Counted from the first letter of the stretch, positions 1 through 8,130 are shown. The stretch is DNA of 64,000 bases from Microbacterium hibisci (GCF_015278255.1 NZ_JADIJC010000003.1:124001-188000); one strand, 5' to 3'. A program made the numbers and translations. The notes: generated by a model not told the origin, from the letters alone.

Positions 1-3000
1 GCCCGCACCCGCGGTGGCAAGGTCAGCTTCACGCACCTCATCGGCTGGGCGATCATCCAGGCGCTCAAGGAGTTCCCGAGCCAAAACGTCTTCTACGCCG
101 AGATCGACGACAAGCCGTCGCTCGTGGCACCGGCGCACGTCAACCTCGGCATCGCGATCGACCTCCCCAAGCCCGACGGCACGCGTGCGCTGCTCGTGCC
201 GAGCATCAAGCGCGCCGAGCAGCTGACCTTCAACGAGTACCTCACGACGTACGAGGACCTCGTCACCCGTGCCCGCGGCAACAAGCTGACCGCTGCGGAC
301 TTCCAGGGCACCACGATCTCGCTGACCAACCCCGGCGGCATCGGCACCGTCCACTCGGTGCCGCGCCTCATGAAGGGCCAGGGCTGCATCGTCGGCGCGG
401 GCGCCCTCGAGTACCCCGCCGAGTTCCAGGGCGCGAGCGACAAGACGCTGAACGAGCTGGCGATCGGCAAGACGATCACGCTCACGAGCACGTACGACCA
501 CCGCGTGATCCAGGGTGCGGGCTCGGGCGAGTTCCTCAAGAAGGTGCACGAGCTGCTCATCGGCCAGCGCGGCTTCTACGAGGGCATCTTCGCCGCCCTG
601 CGCATCCCCTACGCCCCGATCCACTGGGCGGCCGACATCAACGTCGACCTCGCCGAGCGCGTCGACAAGCAGGCGCGCGTGCAGGAGCTCATCAACTCGT
701 TCCGCGTCCGCGGCCACCTCATGGCCGACGTCGACCCGCTCGAGTACGTGCAGCGCACGCACCCCGACCTCGAGATCGAGAGCCACGGCCTGACCTTCTG
801 GGATCTCGACCGCGAGTTCGTCACGGGCGGATTCGGCGGCAAGCGCCAGATGAAGCTGCGCGACATCCTCGGCGTGCTCCGCGACTCGTACTGCCGCACC
901 ATCGGCATCGAGTACATGCACATCCAGGACCCGACCCAGCGCGCGTGGTTCCAGGAGAACGTCGAGGTCAAGTACCAGAAGCCGGGCCACGACGAGCAGC
1001 TGCGCATCCTCGACAAGCTGAACCAGGCCGAGGCGTTCGAGACCTTCCTGCAGACCAAGTACGTCGGCCAGAAGCGCTTCAGCCTCGAGGGCGGCGAGTC
1101 GCTGATCCCGCTGCTCGACGAGATCCTGCAGGGTGCGGCCGAGGCGGGCCTCGACGGCGCCGCGATCGGCATGGCGCACCGCGGCCGCCTGAACGTGCTG
1201 ACCAACATCGCCGGCAAGACCTACGGCCAGGTGTTCCGCGAGTTCGAGGGGTCGGTCGCGATCGGCTCGAAGAGCGGGTCCGGTGACGTCAAGTACCACC
1301 TGGGCACCGAGGGCACCTTCGTCGCCGACAACCAGGCCGAGCTGCCGGTGTACCTCGCCGCGAACCCCTCGCACCTCGAGACGGTCGACGGCGTGCTCGA
1401 GGGCATCGTGCGCGCCAAGCAGGACCGCAAGCCGATCGGAAGCTTCACGTGGCTGCCGATCCTCGTGCACGGCGACGCGGCCTTCGCCGGGCAGGGCGTC
1501 GTCGTCGAGACGCTGCAGATGTCGCAGCTGCGCGGCTACCGCACCGGCGGCACCGTGCACGTCGTGGTCAACAACCAGGTCGGCTTCACGACCACCCCCA
1601 CCGACGCGCGCACGTCGGTGTACGCCACCGACGTGGCCAAGACGATCCAGGCGCCGATCTTCCACGTGAACGGCGACGACCCCGAGGCCGTCACCCGCGT
1701 CGCCCAGCTGGCCTTCGCGTACCGTGAGCGGTTCCACCGCGACGTCGTGGTCGACCTCGTCTGCTACCGCCGACGGGGCCACAACGAGGGCGACGACCCG
1801 TCGATGACGCAGCCGCTGATGACGAACCTCATCGAGGCGAAGCGCTCCGTGCGCCGCCTGTACACCGAGGCTCTCGTCGGTCGCGGCGACATCACCGAGG
1901 AGGAGTACGAGAAGGCCAAGCAGGACTTCCAGAACCGCCTCGAGATCGCCTTCGCCGAGACGCACGCGGCCGAGACCGGCTCGTCGCCGGTGATGGTCGC
2001 GGATGCCGCGGCTCAGGTGGTCGCCGGAGAGCCCGAGACCACCGGGGTCTCGCGCGAGGTCGTGAACCTCATCGGCGACACGTTCGTCAACAAGCCCGAG
2101 GGCTTCACGGTCCACAACAAGCTGCAGCAGCTGCTCGACAAGCGCCTCGACATGAGCCGTAACGGCTCGATCGATTGGGGCTTCGGCGAGCTGCTGGCGT
2201 TCGGCTCGCTCCTGCTCGAGAAGACCAATGTGCGCCTGGCCGGCCAGGACTCGCGTCGCGGCACGTTCGTGCAGCGTCACGCCGTGCTCCACGACCGGTC
2301 GAACGGCCAGGAGTGGATCCCGCTGACGAACCTCAGCGAGGACCAGGGCCGCTTCTATGTCTACGACTCGCTGCTGAGCGAGTACGCCGCGATGGCGTTC
2401 GAGTACGGCTACTCGGTGGAGCGCGCCGACTCGCTCGTGCTGTGGGAGGCGCAGTTCGGCGACTTCGGCAACGGCGCGCAGTCGGTGGTCGACGAGTTCA
2501 TCTCGTCGGCCGACCAGAAGTGGGGCCAGCAGTCGAGCGTGGTGCTGCTCCTCCCCCACGGCTACGAGGGCCAGGGCCCCGACCACTCGTCGGCCCGCAT
2601 CGAGCGGTACCTGCAGATGTGCGCGCAGGACAACATGACCGTCGCCCGTCCGTCGACACCCGCGTCGTACTTCCACCTGCTGCGCCGCCAGGCGTATGCG
2701 CGTCCGCGTCGTCCGCTCGTGGTGTTCACGCCGAAGGCGATGCTGCGCCTGCGCGGGGCGACCAGTCCGGTCGACGAGTTCCTCAGCGGCCGGTTCCAGC
2801 CGGTGCTCGACGACGACCGCGGTCTGGACAAGTCCGCCGTCAAGCGCGTGCTGCTGCACGCCGGCAAGATCCACTGGGATCTGCGCGCCGAGCTCGACAA
2901 GAACCCGAACCCCGAGATCGCGCTGGTGCGCCTCGAGCAGTACTACCCCGCACCGGTCGACGAGCTGAACACGATCATCGAGTCGTACCCCGACGCCGAG

Positions 3001-3195
3001 CTCGTGTGGGTGCAGGACGAGCCCGAGAACCAGGGCGCCTGGCCGTTCATCGCCCTCGAGGTGGTCAAGCACCTGCGGGGACGCACGATCAGCCGCGTCT
3101 CGCGTGCGGCCGCGGCGTCCACCGCCACCGGCTCGCCGAAGGTGCACGCGGCCGAGCAGGCCACGATCATGCAGCAGGCGCTGACGACCTCCTGA
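1..3195 (+). CDS. kgd: Multifunctional 2-oxoglutarate decarboxylase/dehydrogenase E1-E2 fusion (Kgd/SucA), 5' end missing
   Basis: The open frame enters from the left edge and ends at TGA 3193-3195, so about 1064 codons of the C-terminal part are present. The first ~190 residues are an E2 acyltransferase catalytic domain (NPGGIGTVHSVPRL; DHRVIQGAGSGEFL). They run straight into a thiamine-diphosphate E1 domain with AIGMAHRGRLNVL, GDAAFAGQGVV and VVNNQVGFTT, the ThDP/metal-binding segments, followed by the transketolase-like C-terminal region. Mycobacterial Kgd has this E2-E1 fusion and is about 1230 residues, so roughly the N-terminal sixth lies outside the window. It feeds 2-oxoglutarate into succinyl-CoA or succinic semialdehyde in the TCA cycle. 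A strong hairpin follows the stop. Confidence 0.97.
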   Translation, partial: ARTRGGKVSFTHLIGWAIIQALKEFPSQNVFYAEIDDKPSLVAPAHVNLGIAIDLPKPDGTRALLVPSIKRAEQLTFNEYLTTYEDLVTRARGNKLTAADFQGTTISLTNPGGIGTVHSVPRLMKGQGCIVGAGALEYPAEFQGASDKTLNELAIGKTITLTSTYDHRVIQGAGSGEFLKKVHELLIGQRGFYEGIFAALRIPYAPIHWAADINVDLAERVDKQARVQELINSFRVRGHLMADVDPLEYVQRTHPDLEIESHGLTFWDLDREFVTGGFGGKRQMKLRDILGVLRDSYCRTIGIEYMHIQDPTQRAWFQENVEVKYQKPGHDEQLRILDKLNQAEAFETFLQTKYVGQKRFSLEGGESLIPLLDEILQGAAEAGLDGAAIGMAHRGRLNVLTNIAGKTYGQVFREFEGSVAIGSKSGSGDVKYHLGTEGTFVADNQAELPVYLAANPSHLETVDGVLEGIVRAKQDRKPIGSFTWLPILVHGDAAFAGQGVVVETLQMSQLRGYRTGGTVHVVVNNQVGFTTTPTDARTSVYATDVAKTIQAPIFHVNGDDPEAVTRVAQLAFAYRERFHRDVVVDLVCYRRRGHNEGDDPSMTQPLMTNLIEAKRSVRRLYTEALVGRGDITEEEYEKAKQDFQNRLEIAFAETHAAETGSSPVMVADAAAQVVAGEPETTGVSREVVNLIGDTFVNKPEGFTVHNKLQQLLDKRLDMSRNGSIDWGFGELLAFGSLLLEKTNVRLAGQDSRRGTFVQRHAVLHDRSNGQEWIPLTNLSEDQGRFYVYDSLLSEYAAMAFEYGYSVERADSLVLWEAQFGDFGNGAQSVVDEFISSADQKWGQQSSVVLLLPHGYEGQGPDHSSARIERYLQMCAQDNMTVARPSTPASYFHLLRRQAYARPRRPLVVFTPKAMLRLRGATSPVDEFLSGRFQPVLDDDRGLDKSAVKRVLLHAGKIHWDLRAELDKNPNPEIALVRLEQYYPAPVDELNTIIESYPDAELVWVQDEPENQGAWPFIALEVVKHLRGRTISRVSRAAAASTATGSPKVHAAEQATIMQQALTTS

Positions 3196-3212
3196 ACCGC
3201 ACGACACGCGAT

Positions 3213-3242
3213 GAGAGCCGCACCCGGAAGGGTGCGGCTCTC
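3213..3242 (+). terminator. Hairpin terminator after kgd
   Basis: Perfect 13-bp stem GAGAGCCGCACCC / GGGTGCGGCTCTC closed by a GGAA tetraloop, starting 17 bases after the kgd stop. There is only a short T-poor tail, as is common in high-GC actinobacteria. It also faces the end of the convergent response-regulator gene and may serve both. Confidence 0.85.
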
Positions 3243-3292
3243 TTCGCGTGGGAACCGCCGGGGCGGGTGTTCGGACGCGGCGCGGCCGGACC

Positions 3293-3955
3293 TCAGTCGA
3301 GCTGGACGATGCCGGCGCGAACCGCGCGGATGAGCACCTGGACGCGGTCGCGCACGTTCCACTTAGCCATGACGTTGCTCAGATGAGACTTCACCGTAGC
3401 CTCCGAAACATTCTTCCGGCCGGCGATCTCAGCATTGGAAAGGCCCTTCGACAGCAGCGCGACCATCTCGATCTCGCGGGGCGTGAGCATCTCCTCGTCG
3501 GAGAGCCGCTCCGCCGGCGCGGGCGAGGACGCGTTGACCACCGCCGACACGAGCATGGCGCTCACCGCCGGCGAGAGCACCCGCAGCCCGCGGTGCACCT
3601 CGCGCACCGCGGCGACGATGTCGCGCGGATCGGAATCCTTCAAGAGGTAGCCCGAGGCCCCGGCGACGAGCATGGGCAGGATCGTCTGCATGGATCCGAA
3701 CGTCGTGACGGCGAGGATCTTCGTATCCGGAGCCTCACGCAGCAGCTGCGTCGTGGCAGCGACGCCGTCGACGTTGGGCATCTGGATGTCCATCAGGATG
3801 ACGTCCGGGCGCAAAGTCCTCGCCTGCTCGATCGCGTCCGCGCCATCGACCGCCGTACCGACGACCTCGATGTCGTCCGCCTCCTCTAGGAAGATCGTCA
3901 GGGCGCGGCGGAGAAGGAACTCGTCGTCGGCGATCAGGACGGCGGTCGAGGGCAC
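3293..3955 (-). CDS. LuxR/NarL-family response regulator
   Basis: The 220-residue protein has an N-terminal receiver domain: acidic pocket near residues 10-11 (IADDE), phospho-acceptor Asp in VILMDIQMP, and Lys in YLLKDSD. A C-terminal LuxR-type HTH follows (LTPREIEMVALLSKGLSNAEIA...SEATVKSHLSNVMAKW). The start is GTG at 3955. It is divergent from the histidine kinase at 4250 and is almost certainly its partner. DNA targets are not visible. Its place just upstream of the lanthipeptide cluster makes it a candidate regulator of that cluster, but an ordinary housekeeping role is equally possible. Confidence 0.94.
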   Translation of the reverse strand: MPSTAVLIADDEFLLRRALTIFLEEADDIEVVGTAVDGADAIEQARTLRPDVILMDIQMPNVDGVAATTQLLREAPDTKILAVTTFGSMQTILPMLVAGASGYLLKDSDPRDIVAAVREVHRGLRVLSPAVSAMLVSAVVNASSPAPAERLSDEEMLTPREIEMVALLSKGLSNAEIAGRKNVSEATVKSHLSNVMAKWNVRDRVQVLIRAVRAGIVQLD

Positions 3956-4249
3956 CGACCCAGCCTAGTGGGGTGACCACCTCGACGAAAGGCGGAGCGC
4001 GCCCCGTCGATCGGACGATGCGCCGGCGAGCGACCCACTGCCAGGATCGTCGTGTCGATCATCCGTTCATCCCCTCGGAGAGGAGGGAGAGCAATGTTCA
4101 CTGCTTCGATCTGGAGCGCACTGTGCCGGCTTCTCGGCGCCTGCAGCTGACCGTTCCCGAGCCGCCCGCCCCCCGGAGGTCGCGAGCGGTCCGCGGCCGC
4201 CGTCGGGGCGTGCGGCCGATGCCGCGATCGGGTTCAGGATAATGAAGCG
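3956..4249. promoter_or_regulatory. Divergent intergenic region between response regulator and kinase
   Basis: A 294-base region that must hold both divergent promoters. I see no clear -35/-10 pairs. Its main content is a possible 18-codon plus-strand reading frame at 4094-4150 with a strong ribosome site. The last ~100 bases before the kinase are very GC-rich. Confidence 0.5.
4094..4150 (+). CDS. Possible 18-residue small peptide (leader or signal peptide?)
   Basis: An ATG preceded at 6 bases by an excellent Shine-Dalgarno (AGGAGGG, 4081-4087) opens a frame coding MFTASIWSALCRLLGACS and ending in TGA 4148-4150. The peptide is hydrophobic with one Arg and two Cys. It lies alone in the kinase/regulator divergent region. 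It could be a regulatory leader peptide, a small membrane peptide or a secreted signal, or chance. I do not recognise it. The unusually good ribosome site is the main support. Confidence 0.35.
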   Translation: MFTASIWSALCRLLGACS

Positions 4250-5416
4250 GTGAAGGGTCAGCATCGCGAGCGCATCCGCAGTCTCCCGACGGCGTGGAGC
4301 GCCCAGCGACCGACCCGCGTCGAGGGCTGGGCCCTGGTGGGACTCCTCGCCGCCGCTCTGGTGGCCTCGCTCGCGCTCGCGGCGGTCGACGGGATCGGCG
4401 ACCCGCGTGCGCTGACGTTCGAGCTGCTGCTCACCTCGGCGTTCCTGCTGGTGATCTGGAACGCCACGCTCACCGCCGTCTTCCTGCTCGCTCTGACCGC
4501 CCTCTCCCCTCTCATCGACGCCCAGCAGGTGGCGCTCCTGGCACTGGCCGTCGGCTGTCTCGTCGTGCTCCGCTACTGCTCCGCGTGGGTGCAGGCCGCC
4601 TACCTCGGGGCGTTCCTCGCCGCTGCGGCCGCGATCCACCGCCTCGACCAGCGCCCGGACTCCATGGCGACCTTCAGCGCGGTGCTGATGGTCGCGGCCG
4701 GCGCGAGCGCGACCGGAATCGTCCTGCGCGCGGTCATCACGAAGGGGACGCGTGCCCGTGAGGAGCTGCGCGACGCCCGGCGCCTCAACGCCGAACTCGT
4801 GCAGCAGGAGCGTCAGCGGATCGCCGATGATCTGCACGATGTCGTCGCCCATGACCTCACCGTCATCGCCATGCACGCGCGGCTGCTCGATCGCACGGAC
4901 GACCCGCGGGAGCGCGAGCGCTCGCAGGCGGCGATCATCGCCTCGGCCAGACAGGCGCTCGTCGATCTGCGCCGCGTGGTGCACCTGGCCGTCGACGCGC
5001 GCGAGGAAGCTGCGCCGTCGATGGCCGGGAGCGTGTCGGTCGCCGTGCAGGATTTCCGGTCGGCGCTCGAACGCGCCGGCTACGAGGTCGAGGTCGAGGT
5101 CGCGCCGGACGCCTCGGAAGGCCTGGACCGTCTCACCGTGAGCGGTCTGGAGCGCGTCATCCGGGAAGCTGCGACCAACGTGCTCAAGCACGCGCCCGCG
5201 CCCGAACGAGTGCGGCTGGAGCTCGCCCGCGAGGACGGCATGGTCGCCCTCCGGATCTGGAACTCGCTGAGCCGACCGGCCCGCGCGTCGCTCGTGCCCA
5301 GCGGCGGTTACGGGACAGCGCGCATCCGCGAGCGCGCCGGCCTCCTCGGTGGCACCTTCTCGGCGGGCCGCAGCACGGACGGCTGGCTCCTCGACGTTTC
5401 CTTCCCGCTGAGCTAG
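4250..5416 (+). CDS. Membrane sensor histidine kinase, NarL/DesK-like (HisKA_3)
   Basis: The 388-residue protein has about four to six hydrophobic segments in residues ~25-160, with no obvious large extracytoplasmic domain. A HisKA_3 dimerisation/phosphotransfer segment follows (QERQRIADDLHDVVAHDLTV; His near residue 200), then an HATPase domain with an N-box-like REAATNVLKHA and a GGYGTARIRERAGLLGG G-box. It starts with GTG at 4250. It pairs with the divergent LuxR-type regulator at 3293-3955. Intramembrane-type sensors of this layout often respond to envelope stress or membrane-active compounds. That is family knowledge, not shown here. Confidence 0.93.
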   Translation: MKGQHRERIRSLPTAWSAQRPTRVEGWALVGLLAAALVASLALAAVDGIGDPRALTFELLLTSAFLLVIWNATLTAVFLLALTALSPLIDAQQVALLALAVGCLVVLRYCSAWVQAAYLGAFLAAAAAIHRLDQRPDSMATFSAVLMVAAGASATGIVLRAVITKGTRAREELRDARRLNAELVQQERQRIADDLHDVVAHDLTVIAMHARLLDRTDDPRERERSQAAIIASARQALVDLRRVVHLAVDAREEAAPSMAGSVSVAVQDFRSALERAGYEVEVEVAPDASEGLDRLTVSGLERVIREAATNVLKHAPAPERVRLELAREDGMVALRIWNSLSRPARASLVPSGGYGTARIRERAGLLGGTFSAGRSTDGWLLDVSFPLS

Positions 5417-5496
5417 CCGCCTCTCACCCCGCCTCCGCCGAACGTCGATCCGGTGCCGGACTTTCGACGGAATTCCGCCCTGGCCGCTTGAGCATC

Positions 5497-5511
5497 CGGG
5501 GCACCGCCCCG
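5497..5511 (+). terminator. Weak hairpin downstream of the kinase gene
   Basis: CGGGGC-ACC-GCCCCG, a 6-bp stem with a 3-base loop, 81 bases after the kinase stop, with no T-run. It may separate kinase transcription from the peptide cluster. Confidence 0.3.
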
Positions 5512-5554
5512 AATCTGGGATCGCTCGGCGGTCCTCCCGGCTGCCGGCCCGGGT

Positions 5555-5568
5555 CGCCCCGCGGGGCG
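5555..5568. promoter_or_regulatory. 14-bp GC palindrome abutting a ribosome-binding site
   Basis: CGCCCCGCGGGGCG is a perfect palindrome ending where the Shine-Dalgarno GGAGAGAGG (5568-5576) of the small 5583 reading frame begins. It could be an operator or an mRNA hairpin that hides the ribosome site. It could also be chance in GC-rich DNA. Confidence 0.3.
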
Positions 5569-5582
5569 GAGAGAGGTGGAAC

Positions 5583-5693
5583 GTGACCGGTCCGGACCAG
5601 ATGCAGGTGCAGGTGGATGCCGCGCTCGCGGCGTCCGCGCCGTCGCTCGCTCCTCACGCCGACGCCAGTGTCCGGGCACATGAGCGCGGCTGA
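5583..5693 (+). CDS. Small 36-residue reading frame leading into the LanK-like gene
   Basis: GTG 5583, preceded by a good Shine-Dalgarno (GGAGAGAGG, 5568-5576), opens a 36-codon frame (MTGPDQMQVQVDAALAASAP...) ending at TGA 5691-5693. Its end overlaps the ATG (5680) of the kinase-like gene, which has no ribosome site of its own. The frame therefore probably serves translational coupling. The product has no Cys and does not resemble the two precursors, so it is unlikely to be a third substrate. Function unknown. Confidence 0.4.
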   Translation: MTGPDQMQVQVDAALAASAPSLAPHADASVRAHERG

Positions 5694-6792
5694 CCCGGCA
5701 GGACCCGGCGTCGCCGTCCTCGACGGCTTCGCCCCGGTCCCGCTCGATGAGGCCCCCGCGGTCTCCCGGCTCCTGGAGGAGCTGGGTCTCGGCGGTTTCG
5801 ATGCCGACGACGTGCGAACCCGCCCTGGCCGCAACCGTCTGTGGTTCGGCGTCACGACGACAGGGGTCGACGTCTTCGCCAAGGAGCTCACCGGCGACCC
5901 GAGCGACGTGGCTTCCCGGTGGGAGCGGACGCTGGCGTTCCACCGCTCGGCGGCGGCGCGGCAGATCGCGCATCCTCGTCTCCTCGGCGCCGACGGAGAG
6001 GACGCGGTCGTCGCCTTCGAGTACCTCGCGGGCGTCACGGGTGTCGAGCTCATGGTGCGCGAGGAGTTCAGCCCGTCGGACGCCGCCGCTGTCGGCGACC
6101 TCGTCGGGGCGCTTCACGCTTCACCGATCGGCGACGAATCGGCCCTGCGCGTCGCCCACCCCGCCGAGCGCTTCTTGAAGCTCGCGAGCGCGATCCCGGC
6201 GCCCCTCTACGAGCAGCTGTCCATGGCGCAGCTGCACGCGTGGCGCCTGCTGCAGCGGGATGAACCGCTCCTCCAGGCGATCCGCTCGCACCTGGCGGCC
6301 CCGCCGCCGCGCGACACGCTCGTCCACGGAGATCTGCGCGTCGACCAGCTGCTGCGCGTCGAAGGCCGCTGGCTCCTCACCGACTGGGAGGAGTTCGGAG
6401 CGGGCGACCCGGCTCGGGACGTCGGTTCGTTCGTCGGCGAGTGGATGAACCGGGCGATCCTCGATGTGCCGACCGACCGCGGCGACGACCGCCCCTTCGA
6501 CGTCGAGGAGATGACGCACGAGCTCATGATGCAGCGGGCGATCGAGAAGATCCTCCGCCTGCAGCCCATCGTCTCCGCCTTCTGGAGCGCGTACGCGCAC
6601 CGCCGGTGCGACGTCGACGAAGCGATGCGACGTCGCGTCGTCTTCGAGGCGGGCTGGCACCTGATCGACCGGATGCTGGCGTCCGCCATGGATGCCGCCC
6701 GGCTCGGCGGCATCCAGCGCGCAGCCGCCGGCATCGGTCGCGCGATGATGATCGGCCCCGAACAGTTCGGCGACGCGATCGGACTGGCATGA
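5680..6792 (+). CDS. APH-family kinase-like enzyme of class V lanthipeptide synthesis (LanK/TvaC type)
   Basis: The 370-residue protein (from ATG 5680) has an aminoglycoside-phosphotransferase fold signature in its C-terminal half. HGDLRVDQ matches the catalytic HGDxxxxN loop with Gln for Asn, and LLTDWEEFGAGDPARDVGS holds the metal-binding Asp. In class V lanthipeptide and thioamitide systems this family phosphorylates core Ser/Thr as the first half of dehydration. It overlaps the next gene by 4 bases (ATGA), and that gene encodes the HopA1-family partner. This pairing is what identifies the pathway. The start is uncertain: the frame is open upstream to 5617, and GTG 5668 is also in frame. 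It probably depends on coupling to the 5583 frame. Confidence 0.85.
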   Translation: MSAADPAGPGVAVLDGFAPVPLDEAPAVSRLLEELGLGGFDADDVRTRPGRNRLWFGVTTTGVDVFAKELTGDPSDVASRWERTLAFHRSAAARQIAHPRLLGADGEDAVVAFEYLAGVTGVELMVREEFSPSDAAAVGDLVGALHASPIGDESALRVAHPAERFLKLASAIPAPLYEQLSMAQLHAWRLLQRDEPLLQAIRSHLAAPPPRDTLVHGDLRVDQLLRVEGRWLLTDWEEFGAGDPARDVGSFVGEWMNRAILDVPTDRGDDRPFDVEEMTHELMMQRAIEKILRLQPIVSAFWSAYAHRRCDVDEAMRRRVVFEAGWHLIDRMLASAMDAARLGGIQRAAAGIGRAMMIGPEQFGDAIGLA

Positions 6793-7745
6793 CGGACACC
6801 ATCCACACCGGGAACAGCACGGCCGGGATCCTCGATCGTGTGACGGTCGACCTCGCCGGCCTCACCGTCGTCGTCGACGACGAGCGCGTCACCGCCGGCT
6901 CGATCCCCGAGCTGCGCAACACTCTCTCGGGCCTGCTGTACCGCCGGATGCACTGCGGATCCGCCGCGGGGCGCTCGCCCGTGCATGTGCGCAACCCCCG
7001 GCTCGAGCGGGCCCTGCGCGCGCGGCTGGTCGACCGTCCGCACGGCGTCCGCATCCCCGAACGGGAAGCGGTGCACGCGCCCGAAGGTGACCTGGTCGTG
7101 CAGCTCGACGGGGTACGGGTGCGCTTCGACCCGAGCCGGTGGCGTCAGGCCGACGACGATACGGTCGAGGTGCGCATCTCACGGCTGCGGCCGATGTTCT
7201 CTCCGGGCTTCTTCGTGATCGGGACCGGTGAGGTGCCCGGACCGATCCGTCGCATCTACGTGCGGGCGGAAGCCCCGGCCGACGCGCTGGAAGTCTTCGC
7301 GAGCCTCGTGGAACTGCTCGATGCGCACGGCGCCTACCGCGCGAAGATGCTGACCGTCGAAAGCCAGTATCCGCGCAACGACGCGATCGTGGTCTATCTG
7401 CCGCACCCCTCCGACGAGCTCCTTCAGCGCATCGTCGACGTCGTCGAGGGCACCGGCCTCGTGCCGGACCGCACGACCCCCTTCGCCGAGCGCATCGGTC
7501 GTGGCGTGAGCACCGCCGACGACCCCCCTCCCGCGGTGGGCGGGAGCCCCCGCAGTTTCGGCGAGCATCGGGCCGATGCGTTCGCGCGCGCCCTGGTCGA
7601 GGCGCATCGCGAAGGGTTCGACGTGGCCGCTCATCTGGCCGACGTGCTGCGGTCGTCGGGCATAGACCCGGACCGGCCGTCGCGAAACCTTGCGCCGCAA
7701 GGACTCCCTTCGGCTCCGATCACCCGAGGGGAGGTGACCAATTGA
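6789..7745 (+). CDS. HopA1-family protein, probable class V lanthipeptide lyase (LanY/TvaD type)
   Basis: The 318-residue protein resembles the type III effector HopA1 family found in class V lanthipeptide and thioamitide clusters. Family-like parts include the SLPELR/LYRRMH-type N-terminal stretch, MFSPGFFVIGTGEV, RRIYVRAEAPADALEVF and YPRNDAIVVYLP. In those systems it is thought to remove phosphate from phospho-Ser/Thr to give dehydro residues. ATG 6789 overlaps the LanK-like stop, and its own stop (7743-7745) overlaps the TTG start of the first precursor. Assignment rests on sequence flavour plus its position next to an APH-like kinase. I could not run a profile search. Confidence 0.8.
   Translation: MTDTIHTGNSTAGILDRVTVDLAGLTVVVDDERVTAGSIPELRNTLSGLLYRRMHCGSAAGRSPVHVRNPRLERALRARLVDRPHGVRIPEREAVHAPEGDLVVQLDGVRVRFDPSRWRQADDDTVEVRISRLRPMFSPGFFVIGTGEVPGPIRRIYVRAEAPADALEVFASLVELLDAHGAYRAKMLTVESQYPRNDAIVVYLPHPSDELLQRIVDVVEGTGLVPDRTTPFAERIGRGVSTADDPPPAVGGSPRSFGEHRADAFARALVEAHREGFDVAAHLADVLRSSGIDPDRPSRNLAPQGLPSAPITRGEVTN
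7728..7744 (+). promoter_or_regulatory. Ribosome-binding site fixing a TTG start for precursor 1
   Basis: GGGGAGGTGA (7728-7737) sits 4 bases before TTG 7742. The TTG shares bases with the LanY-like stop codon TGA 7743-7745. No ATG or GTG exists at a usable distance in this frame, so TTG is the start. Such a strong site fits the high output expected for a precursor peptide. Confidence 0.8.
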
Positions 7746-7912
7746 GCACGAAGACCGACACGATCGCTGATCTCGTCGCGAGCTATGACACGTATGTCGA
7801 CAGCCGCGAGCTGCGCGACGCCACGGCGACCGACGCGCCCGCGACGACCGCCTACTGCGTTGCGGCAAGCCTCGGCTTCCTCGGATCGCTGACGTTCCAG
7901 TTGAGCTGCTGA
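7742..7912 (+). CDS. Lanthipeptide precursor peptide 1 (56 residues)
   Basis: The 56-residue peptide starts at TTG. Its leader (KTDTIADLVASYDTYVD) is rich in Asp, and is followed by ATDAPATTAYC and a hydrophobic core ending FQLSC. There are only two Cys: one in TTAYC and the C-terminal residue. The leader pattern KTD-I-LV-YD-Y-D and the ATDAPATTAYC block are shared with precursor 2. If cleavage follows DAPA, the 22-residue core starts T1-T2-A3-Y4-C5 and ends with T17-x4-C22. This suits an N-terminal Thr1-Cys5 thioether and a C-terminal aminovinyl-methylcysteine from T17 and C22. Cleavage site and rings are inferred. It is too short for default gene callers and has an unusual start. Confidence 0.88.
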   Translation: MSTKTDTIADLVASYDTYVDSRELRDATATDAPATTAYCVAASLGFLGSLTFQLSC

Positions 7913-7953
7913 CCGGCAGAAGCACACATCGAGACAGGAAAGGGGTGAAACAC

Positions 7954-8130
7954 ATGAAGACCGATCAGATCATGAAGCTCGTCGAGGGGTACGACGCCTA
8001 CTGCGACGTGGACGAGATCGCGACACGCCAGGCGACCGACGCGCCCGCGACGACCGCCTACTGCGGACTCGTGGGCATCACGTGGCTGAGCGGAATGCTC
8101 GTCACGCAGACCATCAACGCGGGCTGCTGA
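7954..8130 (+). CDS. Lanthipeptide precursor peptide 2 (58 residues)
   Basis: From ATG 7954 the peptide is 58 residues. GTG 7945 is in frame but overlaps the ribosome site AGGAAAGGGG (7935-7944), so the ATG is preferred. Leader MKTDQIMKLVEGYDAYCDVD matches precursor 1 in KTD, I, LV, YD and D positions, followed by the identical ATDAPATTAYC. The predicted core after DAPA is 26 residues, TTAYCGLVGITWLSG... ending TQTINAGC. Like precursor 1 it has Cys at core position 5, and Thr five residues before the C-terminal Cys. It also has a Cys in the leader. The core between the rings differs fully from precursor 1, with Trp and several Gly/Thr. It is separated from precursor 1 by 41 bases. Confidence 0.9.
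   Translation: MKTDQIMKLVEGYDAYCDVDEIATRQATDAPATTAYCGLVGITWLSGMLVTQTINAGC

Noticed and set aside
5680..6792. Aminoglycoside resistance gene
   Set aside because: The fold motif is APH, but position next to the HopA1-like and precursor genes points to peptide modification.
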